Assembly: GCF_001262605.1 (NCBI RefSeq)
Contig: NZ_LGTC01000001.1
Location: 1,958,501 to 2,022,500, forward strand
DNA from: Pseudobacteroides cellulosolvens ATCC 35603 = DSM 2933
GTDB lineage: Bacteria > Bacillota > Clostridia > Acetivibrionales > DSM-2933
Length of the DNA stretch: 64,000 bases
Direction: 5' to 3'
A program made the position numbers and the translations under genes. Shown here in pieces: positions 36,665-47,084 of this stretch (positions within the stretch are counted from its first letter, which is position 1; every line of letters starts with the position of its first letter). A model generated the notes under the pieces. That model was not told the origin of the DNA and did no database searches. It saw only the letters and a program-made list of their open reading frames with translations.

Positions 36665-37603
36665 TTAAGTTTTTATTGCAGCGTTAATATCATCCCTCAT
36701 ACGAATAGCTTCAGCCCTTGATGCATCAGCATAATTGTCTACACTATATTGGTCTTTCCAGTTATCCGACATATAAGCACACATTATGCTTCTTGAAGCA
36801 TTTACAATGGCTCCAAGTCCTTCTCCATCAAAGGAATGTGCAACATCCCTTGCCGTACCGCCTTGTGCTCCATATCCCGGTACTAATATATATGCATGTT
36901 TCATTGCTTTTCGAAGTATTTTTGCCTGGTTTGGATAAGTGGCTCCAACAACTGCACCTACACTACTGTATCCATATTTTCCTCTAAGGCTCTTTCCCCA
37001 TTCCTCAACCAGCTCCGCAACAATCTCGTATATGCTTTTTCCCTTATCTGTCAATATATCCTGAAGCTGACCGGAAGACTTGTTTGACGTCTTTACAAGA
37101 ACAAATATTCCTTTTTGATACCTTTTACAGTCGTCTATAAAAGGCTTAATTCCATCAACACCAAGGTATGGATTTACCGTTAATGCATCTGCATCAAATA
37201 CCGGCTGCAAAACATCCTCGCTGATAAGGGTTTTCCCTAGGAATCCTGCCGAGTAGCTTTCAGCAGTAGTTCCGATATCGTTACGCTTTCCGTCAGCTAT
37301 TACTATCATACCTTTTTCTTTTGCATATTTTACGGTCTGTTCAAATGCCATAAGTCCTTCGATTCCATACATTTCATAATATGCCAGCTGAGGCTTTACA
37401 GCCGGTACAATATCACACAAAGCATCGATCAAACCTTTATTGAATTCAATTATAGCCTGTGCAGCCCCCTTCAAATTTACCCCATGTTCCTTGAAGGCTT
37501 TTTCCTTTATAAATTGAGGAATAAAATCTAACTTGGGATCCAAGCCCACAACTGTCGGATTATCTTTTTCCTTAATAGCATCAATCAATAAATCAATAAA
37601 CAT
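36665..37603 (-). CDS. pyrF: Orotidine 5'-phosphate decarboxylase (long, type 2 form)
   Basis: I use the ATG at 37603 (312 aa), 8 nt after GGGAG. NPTVVGLDPKLDFIP starts the barrel and IVIADGKRNDIGTTA carries the catalytic Asp-Lys-Asp set; VPGYGAQGGTA and NASRSIMCAY bind phosphate. The length and these motifs mark the longer PyrF type found in clostridia. It makes UMP from OMP. Confidence 0.95.
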   Translation of the reverse strand: MFIDLLIDAIKEKDNPTVVGLDPKLDFIPQFIKEKAFKEHGVNLKGAAQAIIEFNKGLIDALCDIVPAVKPQLAYYEMYGIEGLMAFEQTVKYAKEKGMIVIADGKRNDIGTTAESYSAGFLGKTLISEDVLQPVFDADALTVNPYLGVDGIKPFIDDCKRYQKGIFVLVKTSNKSSGQLQDILTDKGKSIYEIVAELVEEWGKSLRGKYGYSSVGAVVGATYPNQAKILRKAMKHAYILVPGYGAQGGTARDVAHSFDGEGLGAIVNASRSIMCAYMSDNWKDQYSVDNYADASRAEAIRMRDDINAAIKT

Positions 37604-37652
37604 AAAAATCACTCCCTATATAAACTTATATCTAAGTATGAAAATTGCTGCT

Positions 37653-38939
37653 TTATAAAAGCACTTTTTCCCTTACAACGAATTTACCATTTACTATTGT
37701 ATAATAAACCGCACCCTTAAGCTTATAACCGTCAAACGGTGAGTTTTTGCTCTTTGACTTGAATTTGTTCACATCAACTGTTACATCCTCGTCAATGTCT
37801 ATTATTGTAATATCTGCAGCCTTTCCCACTTCAAGTGAACCTTTGTTAAGTCCCAATATCCTTGATGGATTTATACACATCTTTTCAACTATTTGCTCCA
37901 ACGTCAGAACATTGGACTTTAAAAGATATGTAATCGCCAGTGGTAACGCTGTTTCAAACCCTACCATACCATTTGCAGCTGCAGCAAACTCAACATTTTT
38001 TTCATCAATGTGGTGCGGTGCATGATCTGTTGCGATTATATCTATTGTACCGTCTCTGAGACCTTCTATAATGGCATTGACATCTTTTCCGGTCCTAAGG
38101 GGCGGATTAACCTTCGCCAATGTATTAAACCCTTCACATGCTTCTTCTGTCAGAACAAAGTAGTGGGGACATGTTTCACAAGTTACCTTAACTCCGCGTT
38201 TCTTAGCGTTTCGTACCAGATCTACAGAAAGTTCGGTACTGACATGGGCTATATGGATAGGTGCATTGGTATACTCGGCAAGTATCAGATCCCTAGCAAC
38301 CATAACCTCTTCTGCCGCTGATGGAATACCCTTTAATCCCATTATTGTCGATTGGTATCCTTCATTCATAAAACCATCTTCTACAAGATCAAGATCTTCA
38401 CAATGTGAAATCACTGTAATATCAAACATGGATGCATACTGAAGGGCTTTTTTCATAATTGAGGCTTTCTTAACAGGCTTTCCATCATCAGATATGGCGA
38501 CAGCACCTGCAAATTTCAACTCTCCAATTTCTGAAAGCTCTTCTCCTGCTTGTCCCTTGGTGATTGCACCGATTGGATATACATTTACAAAGCCGTCCTG
38601 CTTTGCCCTGTTTATTATATTTTTTACAACAGATTCATTATCAATTACAGGATTTGTATTTGGCATGCAAGCTATTGATGTAAACCCTCCAACTGCAGCA
38701 CTTTGGGTTCCTGTCTCAATATCTTCCTTGTACTCAAACCCAGGCTCTCTTAAGTGGCAGTGAGCATCAACCAGTCCTGGGATAATGTACTTTCCTGTAA
38801 CATCCACTATATCACCGGTAGTGAATTCCAAGTCATTACCTATTTCTGTTATTTTGCCCTTATCTATGATAATATCCAATAAGCCGTTTTTTCCTGATTT
38901 AGGATCAATTACGAAACCACCTTTAATTAATGTTTTCAC
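37653..38939 (-). CDS. pyrC: Dihydroorotase
   Basis: The 428-aa amidohydrolase begins at a GTG after [23 protein letters not shown] holds the HxH zinc pair and substrate-binding Arg; ISHCED, HIAHVST and ATDHAPH supply the remaining ligands and the catalytic Asp. It closes carbamoyl aspartate to dihydroorotate. It overlaps the end of pyrB by 17 nt. Confidence 0.96.
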   Translation of the reverse strand: MKTLIKGGFVIDPKSGKNGLLDIIIDKGKITEIGNDLEFTTGDIVDVTGKYIIPGLVDAHCHLREPGFEYKEDIETGTQSAAVGGFTSIACMPNTNPVIDNESVVKNIINRAKQDGFVNVYPIGAITKGQAGEELSEIGELKFAGAVAISDDGKPVKKASIMKKALQYASMFDITVISHCEDLDLVEDGFMNEGYQSTIMGLKGIPSAAEEVMVARDLILAEYTNAPIHIAHVSTELSVDLVRNAKKRGVKVTCETCPHYFVLTEEACEGFNTLAKVNPPLRTGKDVNAIIEGLRDGTIDIIATDHAPHHIDEKNVEFAAAANGMVGFETALPLAITYLLKSNVLTLEQIVEKMCINPSRILGLNKGSLEVGKAADITIIDIDEDVTVDVNKFKSKSKNSPFDGYKLKGAVYYTIVNGKFVVREKVLL

Positions 38940-39861
38940 CGCTATTCCTCCTTGTCAAAAGGTATAATATTGCCATCCTTACGGCAACCCCATTTGTAAC
39001 CTGTTCATTTATACAGGACTGGTCTCCGTCAACAACATGAGTTGAAAGCTCCAATCCTCTGTTTACAGGTCCCGGATGCAATACCAGAGCATCTTTTTTA
39101 GCAAATTTAAGCCTCTTGTTATCCAATCCAAAGAACTTTGAATACTCCCTGGCTGTCGGGAACAATCCCTTCTTTTGCCTTTCCAACTGAATTCTTAAAC
39201 CCATGACTACATCAGCATCAATAAGTGCCTCTTGGATGGTGCTAAACACCTTCACACCTGATTTCTCAATCCCAACAGGCATCAATGTGGTTGGACCCGC
39301 CACGCTTACCTCGGCACCAAGCTTCATCATTCCCCAAATATTGCTTCTGGCAACCCTGCTGTGAAGTATGTCTCCAATTATTGCAACCTTCATTCCTTTT
39401 AAGCTTCCTCTTTTTTCATATATTGTAAACATATCAAGCAGAGCTTGAGTTGGATGCTCATTCATACCATCACCTGCATTTATAACCGATGCCTCAACAT
39501 TTTTAGCTATCAGGTGAGGAGCTCCTGACATGGGATGTCTTAAAATAATCACATCAGTCCCCATCATATCAATAGTCTTTGCAGTATCTATTAATGTCTC
39601 ACCCTTTGAAACGCTGCTGCTTGACGCAGAAACATTTGCCGAGCTGGCACTCATATACTTGGATGCAAGCTCAAAAGACAACCGGGTTCTTGTACTGTTC
39701 TCATAAAATAGAGTTACAATTGACTTTCCTTGAAGATGTGGAGTTTTTTTGTTATTAGTTGTCAGAATATACTTCATGGTCTTTGCTGTCTCAAGAATGT
39801 GTTCTATTTCCTCAGCTGCCATATCCTTTAACCCAAGAAGATCTTTGGATTTTAACATCAT
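38923..39861 (-). CDS. pyrB: Aspartate carbamoyltransferase, catalytic chain
   Basis: The 312-aa protein has the carbamoyl-phosphate loop [21 protein letters not shown] and HPTQALLDM, and [11 protein letters not shown] near the end. No pyrI regulatory chain follows. It condenses carbamoyl phosphate with aspartate. A 270-nt gap with a terminator-like hairpin separates it from pyrR. Confidence 0.96.
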   Translation of the reverse strand: MMLKSKDLLGLKDMAAEEIEHILETAKTMKYILTTNNKKTPHLQGKSIVTLFYENSTRTRLSFELASKYMSASSANVSASSSSVSKGETLIDTAKTIDMMGTDVIILRHPMSGAPHLIAKNVEASVINAGDGMNEHPTQALLDMFTIYEKRGSLKGMKVAIIGDILHSRVARSNIWGMMKLGAEVSVAGPTTLMPVGIEKSGVKVFSTIQEALIDADVVMGLRIQLERQKKGLFPTAREYSKFFGLDNKRLKFAKKDALVLHPGPVNRGLELSTHVVDGDQSCINEQVTNGVAVRMAILYLLTRRNSGENIN

Positions 39862-39941
39862 GTAGTCTCCCCTCCGCTTTCATAAACTTAATGCTTATAT
39901 TTGTTATAATTTTCAAATAAAAAATTATATAAATTTACTAT

Positions 39942-39975
39942 ATATAAAAATAGTAAGGGCTAATTACCCTTACTA
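39942..39975 (-). terminator. Hairpin with U-run between pyrR and pyrB
   Basis: On the minus strand TAGTAAGGG and CCCTTACTA form a 9-bp perfect stem followed by TTTTTATAT. It could be a second attenuation point of the pyr operon or limit read-through from pyrR. I see no PyrR-loop consensus directly before it. Confidence 0.65.
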
Positions 39976-39990
39976 TAAGAAACACTTTTA

Positions 39991-40094
39991 TTAGAAATAG
40001 CTGAATAACAATAAAAGTAAATAGATAAGGAATACAGTTTGAAAACTTCCGATTCTATACTCTTTTTTAGATAACCAGCTAATCTTATTTGCAT
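39991..40094 (-). other. Possible small membrane-protein ORF broken by a homopolymer
   Basis: An ATG at 40094 follows AAGGAAAGGAAC and reads MQIRLAGYLKK, then runs into unrelated sequence. If the A-run of six in the next codons had seven, the frame would continue EYRIGSFQTVFLIYLLLLLF and stop at 39991 (34 aa) with a hydrophobic helix. That resembles the frameshifts seen in cysK and pyrK. Weakly supported. Confidence 0.25.
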
Positions 40095-40133
40095 TTTTAT
40101 GTTCCTTTCCTTCTTTATTCCTAAACCATATTT

Positions 40134-40733
<600 letters not shown>

Positions 40734-40766
40734 TTAGAAACTTACACTTAAAATATGGACAAACTG

Positions 40767-40795
40767 AAAAGCTTCCTGCCAAAAGGCAAGAAGCT
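40767..40795 (-). terminator. Leader terminator of pyrR
   Basis: On the minus strand AGCTTCTTGCC, a TTTT loop and GGCAGGAAGCTTTT form a strong hairpin just downstream of the PyrR-binding loop and 80 nt before the pyrR ATG. Confidence 0.75.
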
Positions 40796-40825
40796 ACATA
40801 TGCTAAATAACACTTGTAAATTATA

Positions 40826-40845
40826 CCTTTCAGCCTCACTGGACT
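40826..40845 (-). promoter_or_regulatory. PyrR-binding (anti-antiterminator) element
   Basis: Minus strand AGTCCAGTGAGGCTGAAAGG matches the conserved PyrR binding loop (UCCAGAGAGGCUNGNAAG type) of Gram-positive pyr leaders. Confidence 0.8.
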
Positions 40846-40876
40846 AATTTAAAGGTTCCATATTTAAGTTCAATTA

Positions 40877-40905
40877 ATAATATCACAACATAAGTTTATT
40901 GTCTA
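40877..40905 (-). promoter_or_regulatory. Predicted promoter of the pyr operon
   Basis: Minus strand TAGACA (40900-40905) and TATTAT (40877-40882) with a 17-bp spacer, about 30 nt before the PyrR-binding loop. Confidence 0.5.
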
Positions 40906-40938
40906 TAGAAAATAAATAAATTATTCAATCTATAAATT

Positions 40939-41856
40939 TTAGTTCTGGCTAAATTCTTTTAACTTCAGCACTTCTTTAAAATATTCAGGCAAATCAACCT
41001 CAAACCTCATATTTTCACAGCTTACAGGGTGTACAAACTCCAGAATTTTTGCATGGAGAACCTGTCCATCAGTATCAATGCTTTTATTTCTTCTTCCATA
41101 GACTTCGTCCCCCATTACAGGAAAGCCTATATATGACATATGTACCCTTATCTGATGAGTCCTGCCGGTTTCAAGCCTGACCTCAATAAGGGTTGCATCC
41201 TGAAAGCGTTCTAGCACCTTGAAATAGGTAACTGCATGTCTTCCATTCTTTGTATTTACAGCCATCTTCTTTCTGTCAACTGGATGTCTTCCTATAGGTG
41301 CATCAATTTTGCCCGATTCCTCCCTTATGACTCCATCAACAACGGCATAATACACTCTCTTAATATCATGAGACTTCAGCATCTCTGTCAGTCTTTCATG
41401 GGATATGTTATTCTTAGCTACAACTAGAAGCCCTGAAGTATCCTTATCTATCCTGTGAACAATCCCCGGCCTGATAACTCCATTTATATCGGAAAGATCG
41501 TCTCCGCAGTAGTCCATAAGTCCATTTACCAAAGTACCGGTATAATTTCCAACTGCCGGGTGAACAACCATTCCCTTCGGCTTGTTGATTACAAGAATAT
41601 CCTTGTCCTCATAAACTATATCCATATCAATCTTCTCAGCCTCAACATCAAGCTTTACAGGATCAGGTACAAGGATTGTAACCTCATCATTCGATTTTAA
41701 TTTATAATTTGACTTAACTTTCTTACCATTTACCATAACCGACTCATTATCAATCAGCTTTTTTACATACGTTCTGGAATACTCAGGCAGCTTTTCACTA
41801 ACCCAAGAATCAATTCGTATATCCATTGTATCTGCAACAAGCTTTATCTCTTCCAT
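40939..41856 (-). CDS. rluD: RluD-family 23S rRNA pseudouridine synthase
   Basis: The 305-aa protein has an N-terminal S4 domain (SRTYVKKLIDNESVMVNGKKV) and the catalytic motif GIVHRIDKDTSGLLVVAK with its Asp, followed by ETGRTHQIRVH. It isomerises uridines in 23S rRNA, probably helix 69, though RluA-family targets cannot be told by eye. It overlaps lspA by one base, the usual lspA-rluD order of Firmicutes. Confidence 0.9.
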   Translation of the reverse strand: MEEIKLVADTMDIRIDSWVSEKLPEYSRTYVKKLIDNESVMVNGKKVKSNYKLKSNDEVTILVPDPVKLDVEAEKIDMDIVYEDKDILVINKPKGMVVHPAVGNYTGTLVNGLMDYCGDDLSDINGVIRPGIVHRIDKDTSGLLVVAKNNISHERLTEMLKSHDIKRVYYAVVDGVIREESGKIDAPIGRHPVDRKKMAVNTKNGRHAVTYFKVLERFQDATLIEVRLETGRTHQIRVHMSYIGFPVMGDEVYGRRNKSIDTDGQVLHAKILEFVHPVSCENMRFEVDLPEYFKEVLKLKEFSQN

Positions 41857-42356
41857 TAGGATTCTCCAACCTCTTTTTTCTCAATTTCATTTTTTTGACT
41901 TTCTATTTTTTGATTTTCTTTTTGCATAAAAAGAATATAACAAACCATGAGAACAGTACCTATAACAACAAAAGAATCGGCAATATTAAATATTGGAAAC
42001 TGGTAAGATCCAAAGAAAAACTGCAAAAAATCCACCACACTGCCGCGATATACCCTATCTATAAAGTTGCCCATGGCACCGCCCAATATTATTGTGAGTG
42101 CAAGCTTTAAAAACCTGTTATCCGACTTCATATGGATACGTATAAGAACTATGGAAAGAGCAATTGTAAAGGGTATAAAGAAAAACCTTCCATTTTGAAA
42201 CATTCCCCATGCGGCACCTGTATTTTTCCAATGTGTTATATAAAAGAAATCATTAATAATCGGTATTTGCTGACCCAAATTGATATTACCGATAATCAGC
42301 AGTTTGCTTATTTGATCTAAAGCAATTATTACAATCGCAATTGCTATCCATAACAT
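41856..42356 (-). CDS. lspA: Signal peptidase II (lipoprotein signal peptidase)
   Basis: The ATG at 42356 follows GGAGG (166 aa). Four membrane segments and the two aspartate motifs are visible: GAMGNFIDRVYRGSVVDF and FNIADSFVVIG. It cuts lipoprotein signal peptides at the membrane. The lipoprotein encoded next door at 42381 is a natural client. Confidence 0.95.
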   Translation of the reverse strand: MLWIAIAIVIIALDQISKLLIIGNINLGQQIPIINDFFYITHWKNTGAAWGMFQNGRFFFIPFTIALSIVLIRIHMKSDNRFLKLALTIILGGAMGNFIDRVYRGSVVDFLQFFFGSYQFPIFNIADSFVVIGTVLMVCYILFMQKENQKIESQKNEIEKKEVGES

Positions 42357-42380
42357 ATAAAAACCTCCAAGTATCATAAA

Positions 42381-44045
42381 TTATCTGACTGGTGCTGTAA
42401 TGTACCACTTTGTTATATCATTATACTTATTCCACTGATAAGAACTTAAGTCCCCTCTTACCCGCTTGTTAAAAAGGACAGCATGATTATAGAAATACAA
42501 TCCTATATAAGGCATCTCATCGCTTATTATACTTCTCATGTTAAAAAACATGGACTTCTTTTTGGAGTCGTCATTTTCACTTCTGATTTGCTTCAAATAC
42601 CCGTCAACCTCAGGGTTTTTATATCCAGAGGTATTAAAGACATAGCTATCTGAGGAAAAGGCATAAGATATATCCGAATAATCAGGTATACTTAACCCTA
42701 ACAATGCCATATCATAAGTTTTATTATTTATTTTCTTAAATTCATCCTCCCATTTCATCTTTGTAACCTTTACCGTAATTCCACAAGCTTGAAGCTGGCT
42801 TGCAATCATTTCCGCTACTCTGAATCTTACATCATTATCCTCATTCACAAGCATTTCCAATTCCAATTTTCTATATACCCCACCTATTGACTTGTACATA
42901 GTGCTTGTTTTCAAGTCCTCTCTCCAACCGTTTTGAAGAAGAAGATCCCTTGCACTCTTAGCACTGGCTGTATATGAAAGGGCATTAGACTCATAAAGCC
43001 ATGTATCTGGAATTACAGGCAAATCTGCTGCTATAGCTTCGCCTGGTATTATCTTATCAATTAACTTAACTTTGTCAATAGCATATGCCATTGCCTGTCT
43101 AACCACTTTATCACTTAATATGGCATTTTTCAGGTTTAGGGATATAAATTCATAATTATTGCTAGGAAACTTTTTCAAATATACATCGCTTCGTCCGCTA
43201 AACTTGCTGAAGTCACGATTTTTTAAATAAGTTGAGTCGATCCTTTCATCCTGAAAATCATTAATAGCATCCTTGCTGCTTCTGTTGAGCACTATGTCTA
43301 TATCGCTAATATACGGAAGAGCAGTTTCTTTCTTGCCGGCAGCCCTCCACCAGCTTTCATTTAAATTTAATTTGATAAGTGTTTTTCCATCAGATGACAC
43401 AAATCTGTAAGGTCCTGTACCCATAGGAGCATCATTTTTCTTTGATGCAGCAATACTCTCTCCATTAAAATGCCTTTTAGATAATATTGGAAAGGTCATT
43501 AATTCCGCCAAAAAAGAATTGGGTTTTTTCAAAATAATTTTTATTGTGCCCTTGTTAACTGCTGTAAAAGCAGATATATCCTCAACATTTTTTTTATATA
43601 ATGTATTTACCTTTGGATCCTGAATATTTTTCAAAGTAAATTCAACATCCTCTGCAGCAAACGGGGTCCCATCCTGCCAAATAATATCATTACGCAAATA
43701 AAAAGTCCATGTCAATCCATCTTGCGAAACTTCCCATTTATCTGCAAGAACAGGGATAGGTTTCTTGGATTTATCAAGCTTTACAAGGCCCTCAAATATC
43801 ATATCTGAGAAATCTTTTACATAGAGATTTTGGGTTAAAATTGGATTAAGTGTATCTGGAATAGTGCTAAACAGCCTTAGATTTCCGCCCCTTACCGGCC
43901 CCTTATCCATTATATCACCACTAAATCCCATTTCCTTATTATTTTCTTTTTCCTCTATTTTTACACTATCCCTGAGGCTGCACGACGTAAGAAATATATT
44001 TATACATAATAGCACTGCAATTATCTTAAGAAGTTTCCTCTTCAT
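42381..44045 (-). CDS. Peptide/oligopeptide ABC transporter substrate-binding lipoprotein (SBP family 5)
   Basis: The ATG at 44045 follows GAGGAG (554 aa). The signal ends in a lipobox LTSC, so the protein is membrane-anchored outside. The family 5 solute-binding fold is shown by LVKLDKSKKPIPVLADKWEVS and FYLRNDIIWQDGTPFAAEDV. Relatives bind peptides, nickel or oligosaccharides. No permease or ATPase gene adjoins it, so it must share a transporter encoded elsewhere or act as a sensor partner, perhaps of the two-component pair at 45273. Confidence 0.9.
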   Translation of the reverse strand: MKRKLLKIIAVLLCINIFLTSCSLRDSVKIEEKENNKEMGFSGDIMDKGPVRGGNLRLFSTIPDTLNPILTQNLYVKDFSDMIFEGLVKLDKSKKPIPVLADKWEVSQDGLTWTFYLRNDIIWQDGTPFAAEDVEFTLKNIQDPKVNTLYKKNVEDISAFTAVNKGTIKIILKKPNSFLAELMTFPILSKRHFNGESIAASKKNDAPMGTGPYRFVSSDGKTLIKLNLNESWWRAAGKKETALPYISDIDIVLNRSSKDAINDFQDERIDSTYLKNRDFSKFSGRSDVYLKKFPSNNYEFISLNLKNAILSDKVVRQAMAYAIDKVKLIDKIIPGEAIAADLPVIPDTWLYESNALSYTASAKSARDLLLQNGWREDLKTSTMYKSIGGVYRKLELEMLVNEDNDVRFRVAEMIASQLQACGITVKVTKMKWEDEFKKINNKTYDMALLGLSIPDYSDISYAFSSDSYVFNTSGYKNPEVDGYLKQIRSENDDSKKKSMFFNMRSIISDEMPYIGLYFYNHAVLFNKRVRGDLSSYQWNKYNDITKWYITAPVR

Positions 44046-44168
44046 TTGTATTCTCCTCACATGTTTTAGTAATGGCTAAGAAATACCATCCAATTCTCAT
44101 CGTCCAAAACCCCGTTAAATCGTCGGGATTTTGTCCTTGAGAATATGAAGTTATTTCTAAGGCATTCC

Positions 44169-45017
44169 TTATAAAAGCTGCATTATGGAAGTCAGGCTTC
44201 CTGTCTTACCATTATCCCCCCTGTGGGAAAAGAATATATCATTGTTACATTTTGTACATATTCCGCTCATACAAATATTTTCTTCTCTGACACCTTGATT
44301 TAACATAGTTCTTTTTATAAAACTTTGCAAATCTATTTTCACTTTATCCTCATTTAGCCACTTGCAAAATATGTCTATATCATGATGCTTTGCTTTAAAT
44401 TCATCATAGACTTCTTTACCGACCTCAAAACAGCATACTCCTATTGACGGTCCAATTGCTGTTATTATATCTTCTGTCTGGCATCCATACTCTTTATGCA
44501 TTGCGACCAATGTTTCCTTTGCGATCTCTTTCAAGGTACCCCGCCAGCCCGAATGGGACTCTGCAATAACTTTTTTTTCAGGATCAAAGAATAACAGCGG
44601 GACACAATCAGCATAGAAAGTAACCAATGCAACATTTCTCTTATTTGTCATTAATCCATCATAGCCATAAATATCACTTTCCTTAAATATTCCCTTTCCC
44701 CTGTCCTGCTCATTCAAAGGTTTTATTTTGCTATCATGAACCTGCTTTGACAACACCATATTGCTGCAGTCTATATTAAGAACCTGGGCAACTCTCCTGT
44801 AATTTTCCAAAACATTTTCCCTGGTGTCCTTACGGTTAAATCCCATATTAAGAGAGGAGCATTCGCCAGTACTGACTCCCCCTATCCTTGTAGTAAATCC
44901 ATGACTTATGATGCTTTCGTATTTCTTTAAGTTATTGAACTGGATGAATTCAACTCCATTAATTGAATTATAAGTGATATTTTCATTTCTTTCAAAGATT
45001 TCCTTCAAATTGTGCAC
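44169..45017 (-). CDS. pgeF: PgeF/YfiH-family protein (peptidoglycan editing factor, laccase domain)
   Basis: At 282 aa the protein has the family metal-site motifs ADCVPLLFFDP, HSGWRGTLKEIA and IGPSIGVCCFEVG. Members are multifunctional: purine nucleoside phosphorylase/adenosine deaminase activity and, in E. coli, removal of misincorporated L-Ser-muropeptide precursors. The start is uncertain: a GTG at 45017 lies almost on its ribosome site, while a TTG nine bases later has better spacing. Confidence 0.88.
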   Translation of the reverse strand: MHNLKEIFERNENITYNSINGVEFIQFNNLKKYESIISHGFTTRIGGVSTGECSSLNMGFNRKDTRENVLENYRRVAQVLNIDCSNMVLSKQVHDSKIKPLNEQDRGKGIFKESDIYGYDGLMTNKRNVALVTFYADCVPLLFFDPEKKVIAESHSGWRGTLKEIAKETLVAMHKEYGCQTEDIITAIGPSIGVCCFEVGKEVYDEFKAKHHDIDIFCKWLNEDKVKIDLQSFIKRTMLNQGVREENICMSGICTKCNNDIFFSHRGDNGKTGSLTSIMQLL

Positions 45018-45272
45018 CCCTTTAAGTCGAATTTTACATAAAAACCAATATTAATTTTTATATAGTAATGACTCAAATATTACTTATCTTCATACATCCA
45101 TACATATTATAGCTTATTATAATATGATTCTCAATATAACTTAATACCATACTGCAAACCAAAGACTTTATAGTACAGAAGGAAATTATTAATTTACTGT
45201 CGAATAAATCTTATGAGACATATTGCAAGCATGTTATAATACGTATAGGTCAAATATTGAAAGGAAATTATC

Positions 45273-47084
45273 GTGGGTTTCAAAAGATTCAGAAAATTAT
45301 ATTACAGTATATCAATAAAAAGCAAGTTAAACCTTCTTATATTCATTTTGATGGCGTACTCCGTCATTTTCATAGCCTATTTAGGTTATAAAAGCTATGC
45401 ATCGGTATTTAAGGAAAAATCTACCGAAAACCTTGTAAAAAACGTTGCAGGACTTTCCTCCATTTTATCCGATAGACTGGATAGTGTTATAAAGAATTCG
45501 GCAAAAATACTTATTGACGACAAGTTATATAACTCTCATGACATATTGAAATCAGGCTTTGATAATCCTTACCTTTCCAATTATCAAACATTCAAATCCG
45601 ACATAGAAATTTATCTTGGCAGTTATGTAGCAGCAAGCAGTGAATTTGATTTTATGGCCTTTAGATTTAATACAAATAATGCTACTTACTATGCAGATGA
45701 TAATTTGGAATTGGATAGTGAGAGTATTATCTCAAATAAGGAATTATTCCAGCTTGCAAAAAACTCTTCTGGAAACCCCATATGGTATTTTCAGCAGGAA
45801 AAGGGTAAACCTACAAAAATATTTCTCATTAGAGAAGTCCTCCACAGACAATCTAGTGAAGTAATAGGTACTTTAGTATGCAAGGTTAATGAAGATTACC
45901 TTTTTGGCACTATAAATGATTTTCTGACCTACAACATCCAGAACGTAAGCATATACAATGATAGTGGATTACTTCTTTATAGTTATAATTCATTTAAAGA
46001 AGATTACAGGATAGCTTCCGAGGAGCTTTTAAAGAAATCAAAGCCCAATGGCTTTTATAGTGCAAAGCACAACGGAGATATGATTTATCTATCTTATAAT
46101 GAAATCCCCAAATTGAAATGGAAGCTTGCAGTCTTTATATCTTCCAACCATTTATTAGTTGATATGAAAAAAGTCCTTTTAACTATATTCATTCTTTGCC
46201 TTATTACGCTTCCGATTTGGCTAGTACTTATTTATACTATTTACAGGGATATTATAAACCCGGTGTACCTTCTTGTAGACAGGATGGATAAAATAGAAAA
46301 GGGTAACACCGGGATAACTGTTTCTGATGACAGGCATGATGAACTTGGCTATGTTTTTAAAACCTTTAACAGGATGTCGGAAGAAATAACCAGACTCATA
46401 AATAAAGTATATAAGGAAAGCCTTATGATGAAGGATGCTGAAATAAAGGCACTTCAGGCTCAGATAAATCCGCACTTTCTATGCAATACGCTGGAAACAA
46501 TTAACTGGAAAGCCAAGCTATACGGGGTAGATGATATAAGCGAAATGGTAACAGCCCTATCCTCCATAATTGATGCAAACCTTGACAGGAATAATGAAAA
46601 AATGATACCAATAAGACGTGAGCTTGACTATATAGATAATTACAACCTCCTTATTCAGAAAAGGTTTGGTAAAAAAATCTCATTTATTAAATCCATTGAT
46701 GATGATGCATTAGACTATAGAATACCTAAGCTGCTTATTCAGCCGTTAATAGAAAATTCGATCTACCATGGGCTTGAAACTAAAAAAGGTGGAGGAACTG
46801 TTGAACTGATAATTTCAATTGAAGAGGACATGCTGCTTATTATCGTTGCAGACGACGGAAAAGGTATTGATGACGAAACTTTGAAAAAATTAAAGCAAAG
46901 CATGGAAGAAAATGTAGAAAATCAGTATGAAAGCAGGACGAAAATTGGTATAATGAATGTACATAGAAGAATTAAACTTATATACGGAAGTGAATTCGGC
47001 CTAAACATTTTCAGTGAGTCCGGCAAAGGAACCACAATAATCCTTAAACTTCCGTTTAATGAGGATCAAGGAGTAGGTATATGA
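45273..47084 (+). CDS. YesM-type sensor histidine kinase
   Basis: The 603-aa protein starts at a GTG after GAAAGGAAA. It has a membrane segment (about 17-37), an extracellular sensory domain (about 40-290), a second segment (about 295-318), a HAMP domain (about 320-370), a His_kinase domain with phosphoacceptor His401 in QINPHFLCNTLE, and an ATPase domain ending GKGTTIILKLPF. YesM/YesN pairs mostly respond to sugars or peptides. An extended -10 box (TGTTATAAT) lies 40 nt upstream. It overlaps its response regulator by 4 nt. Confidence 0.93.
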   Translation: MGFKRFRKLYYSISIKSKLNLLIFILMAYSVIFIAYLGYKSYASVFKEKSTENLVKNVAGLSSILSDRLDSVIKNSAKILIDDKLYNSHDILKSGFDNPYLSNYQTFKSDIEIYLGSYVAASSEFDFMAFRFNTNNATYYADDNLELDSESIISNKELFQLAKNSSGNPIWYFQQEKGKPTKIFLIREVLHRQSSEVIGTLVCKVNEDYLFGTINDFLTYNIQNVSIYNDSGLLLYSYNSFKEDYRIASEELLKKSKPNGFYSAKHNGDMIYLSYNEIPKLKWKLAVFISSNHLLVDMKKVLLTIFILCLITLPIWLVLIYTIYRDIINPVYLLVDRMDKIEKGNTGITVSDDRHDELGYVFKTFNRMSEEITRLINKVYKESLMMKDAEIKALQAQINPHFLCNTLETINWKAKLYGVDDISEMVTALSSIIDANLDRNNEKMIPIRRELDYIDNYNLLIQKRFGKKISFIKSIDDDALDYRIPKLLIQPLIENSIYHGLETKKGGGTVELIISIEEDMLLIIVADDGKGIDDETLKKLKQSMEENVENQYESRTKIGIMNVHRRIKLIYGSEFGLNIFSESGKGTTIILKLPFNEDQGVGI

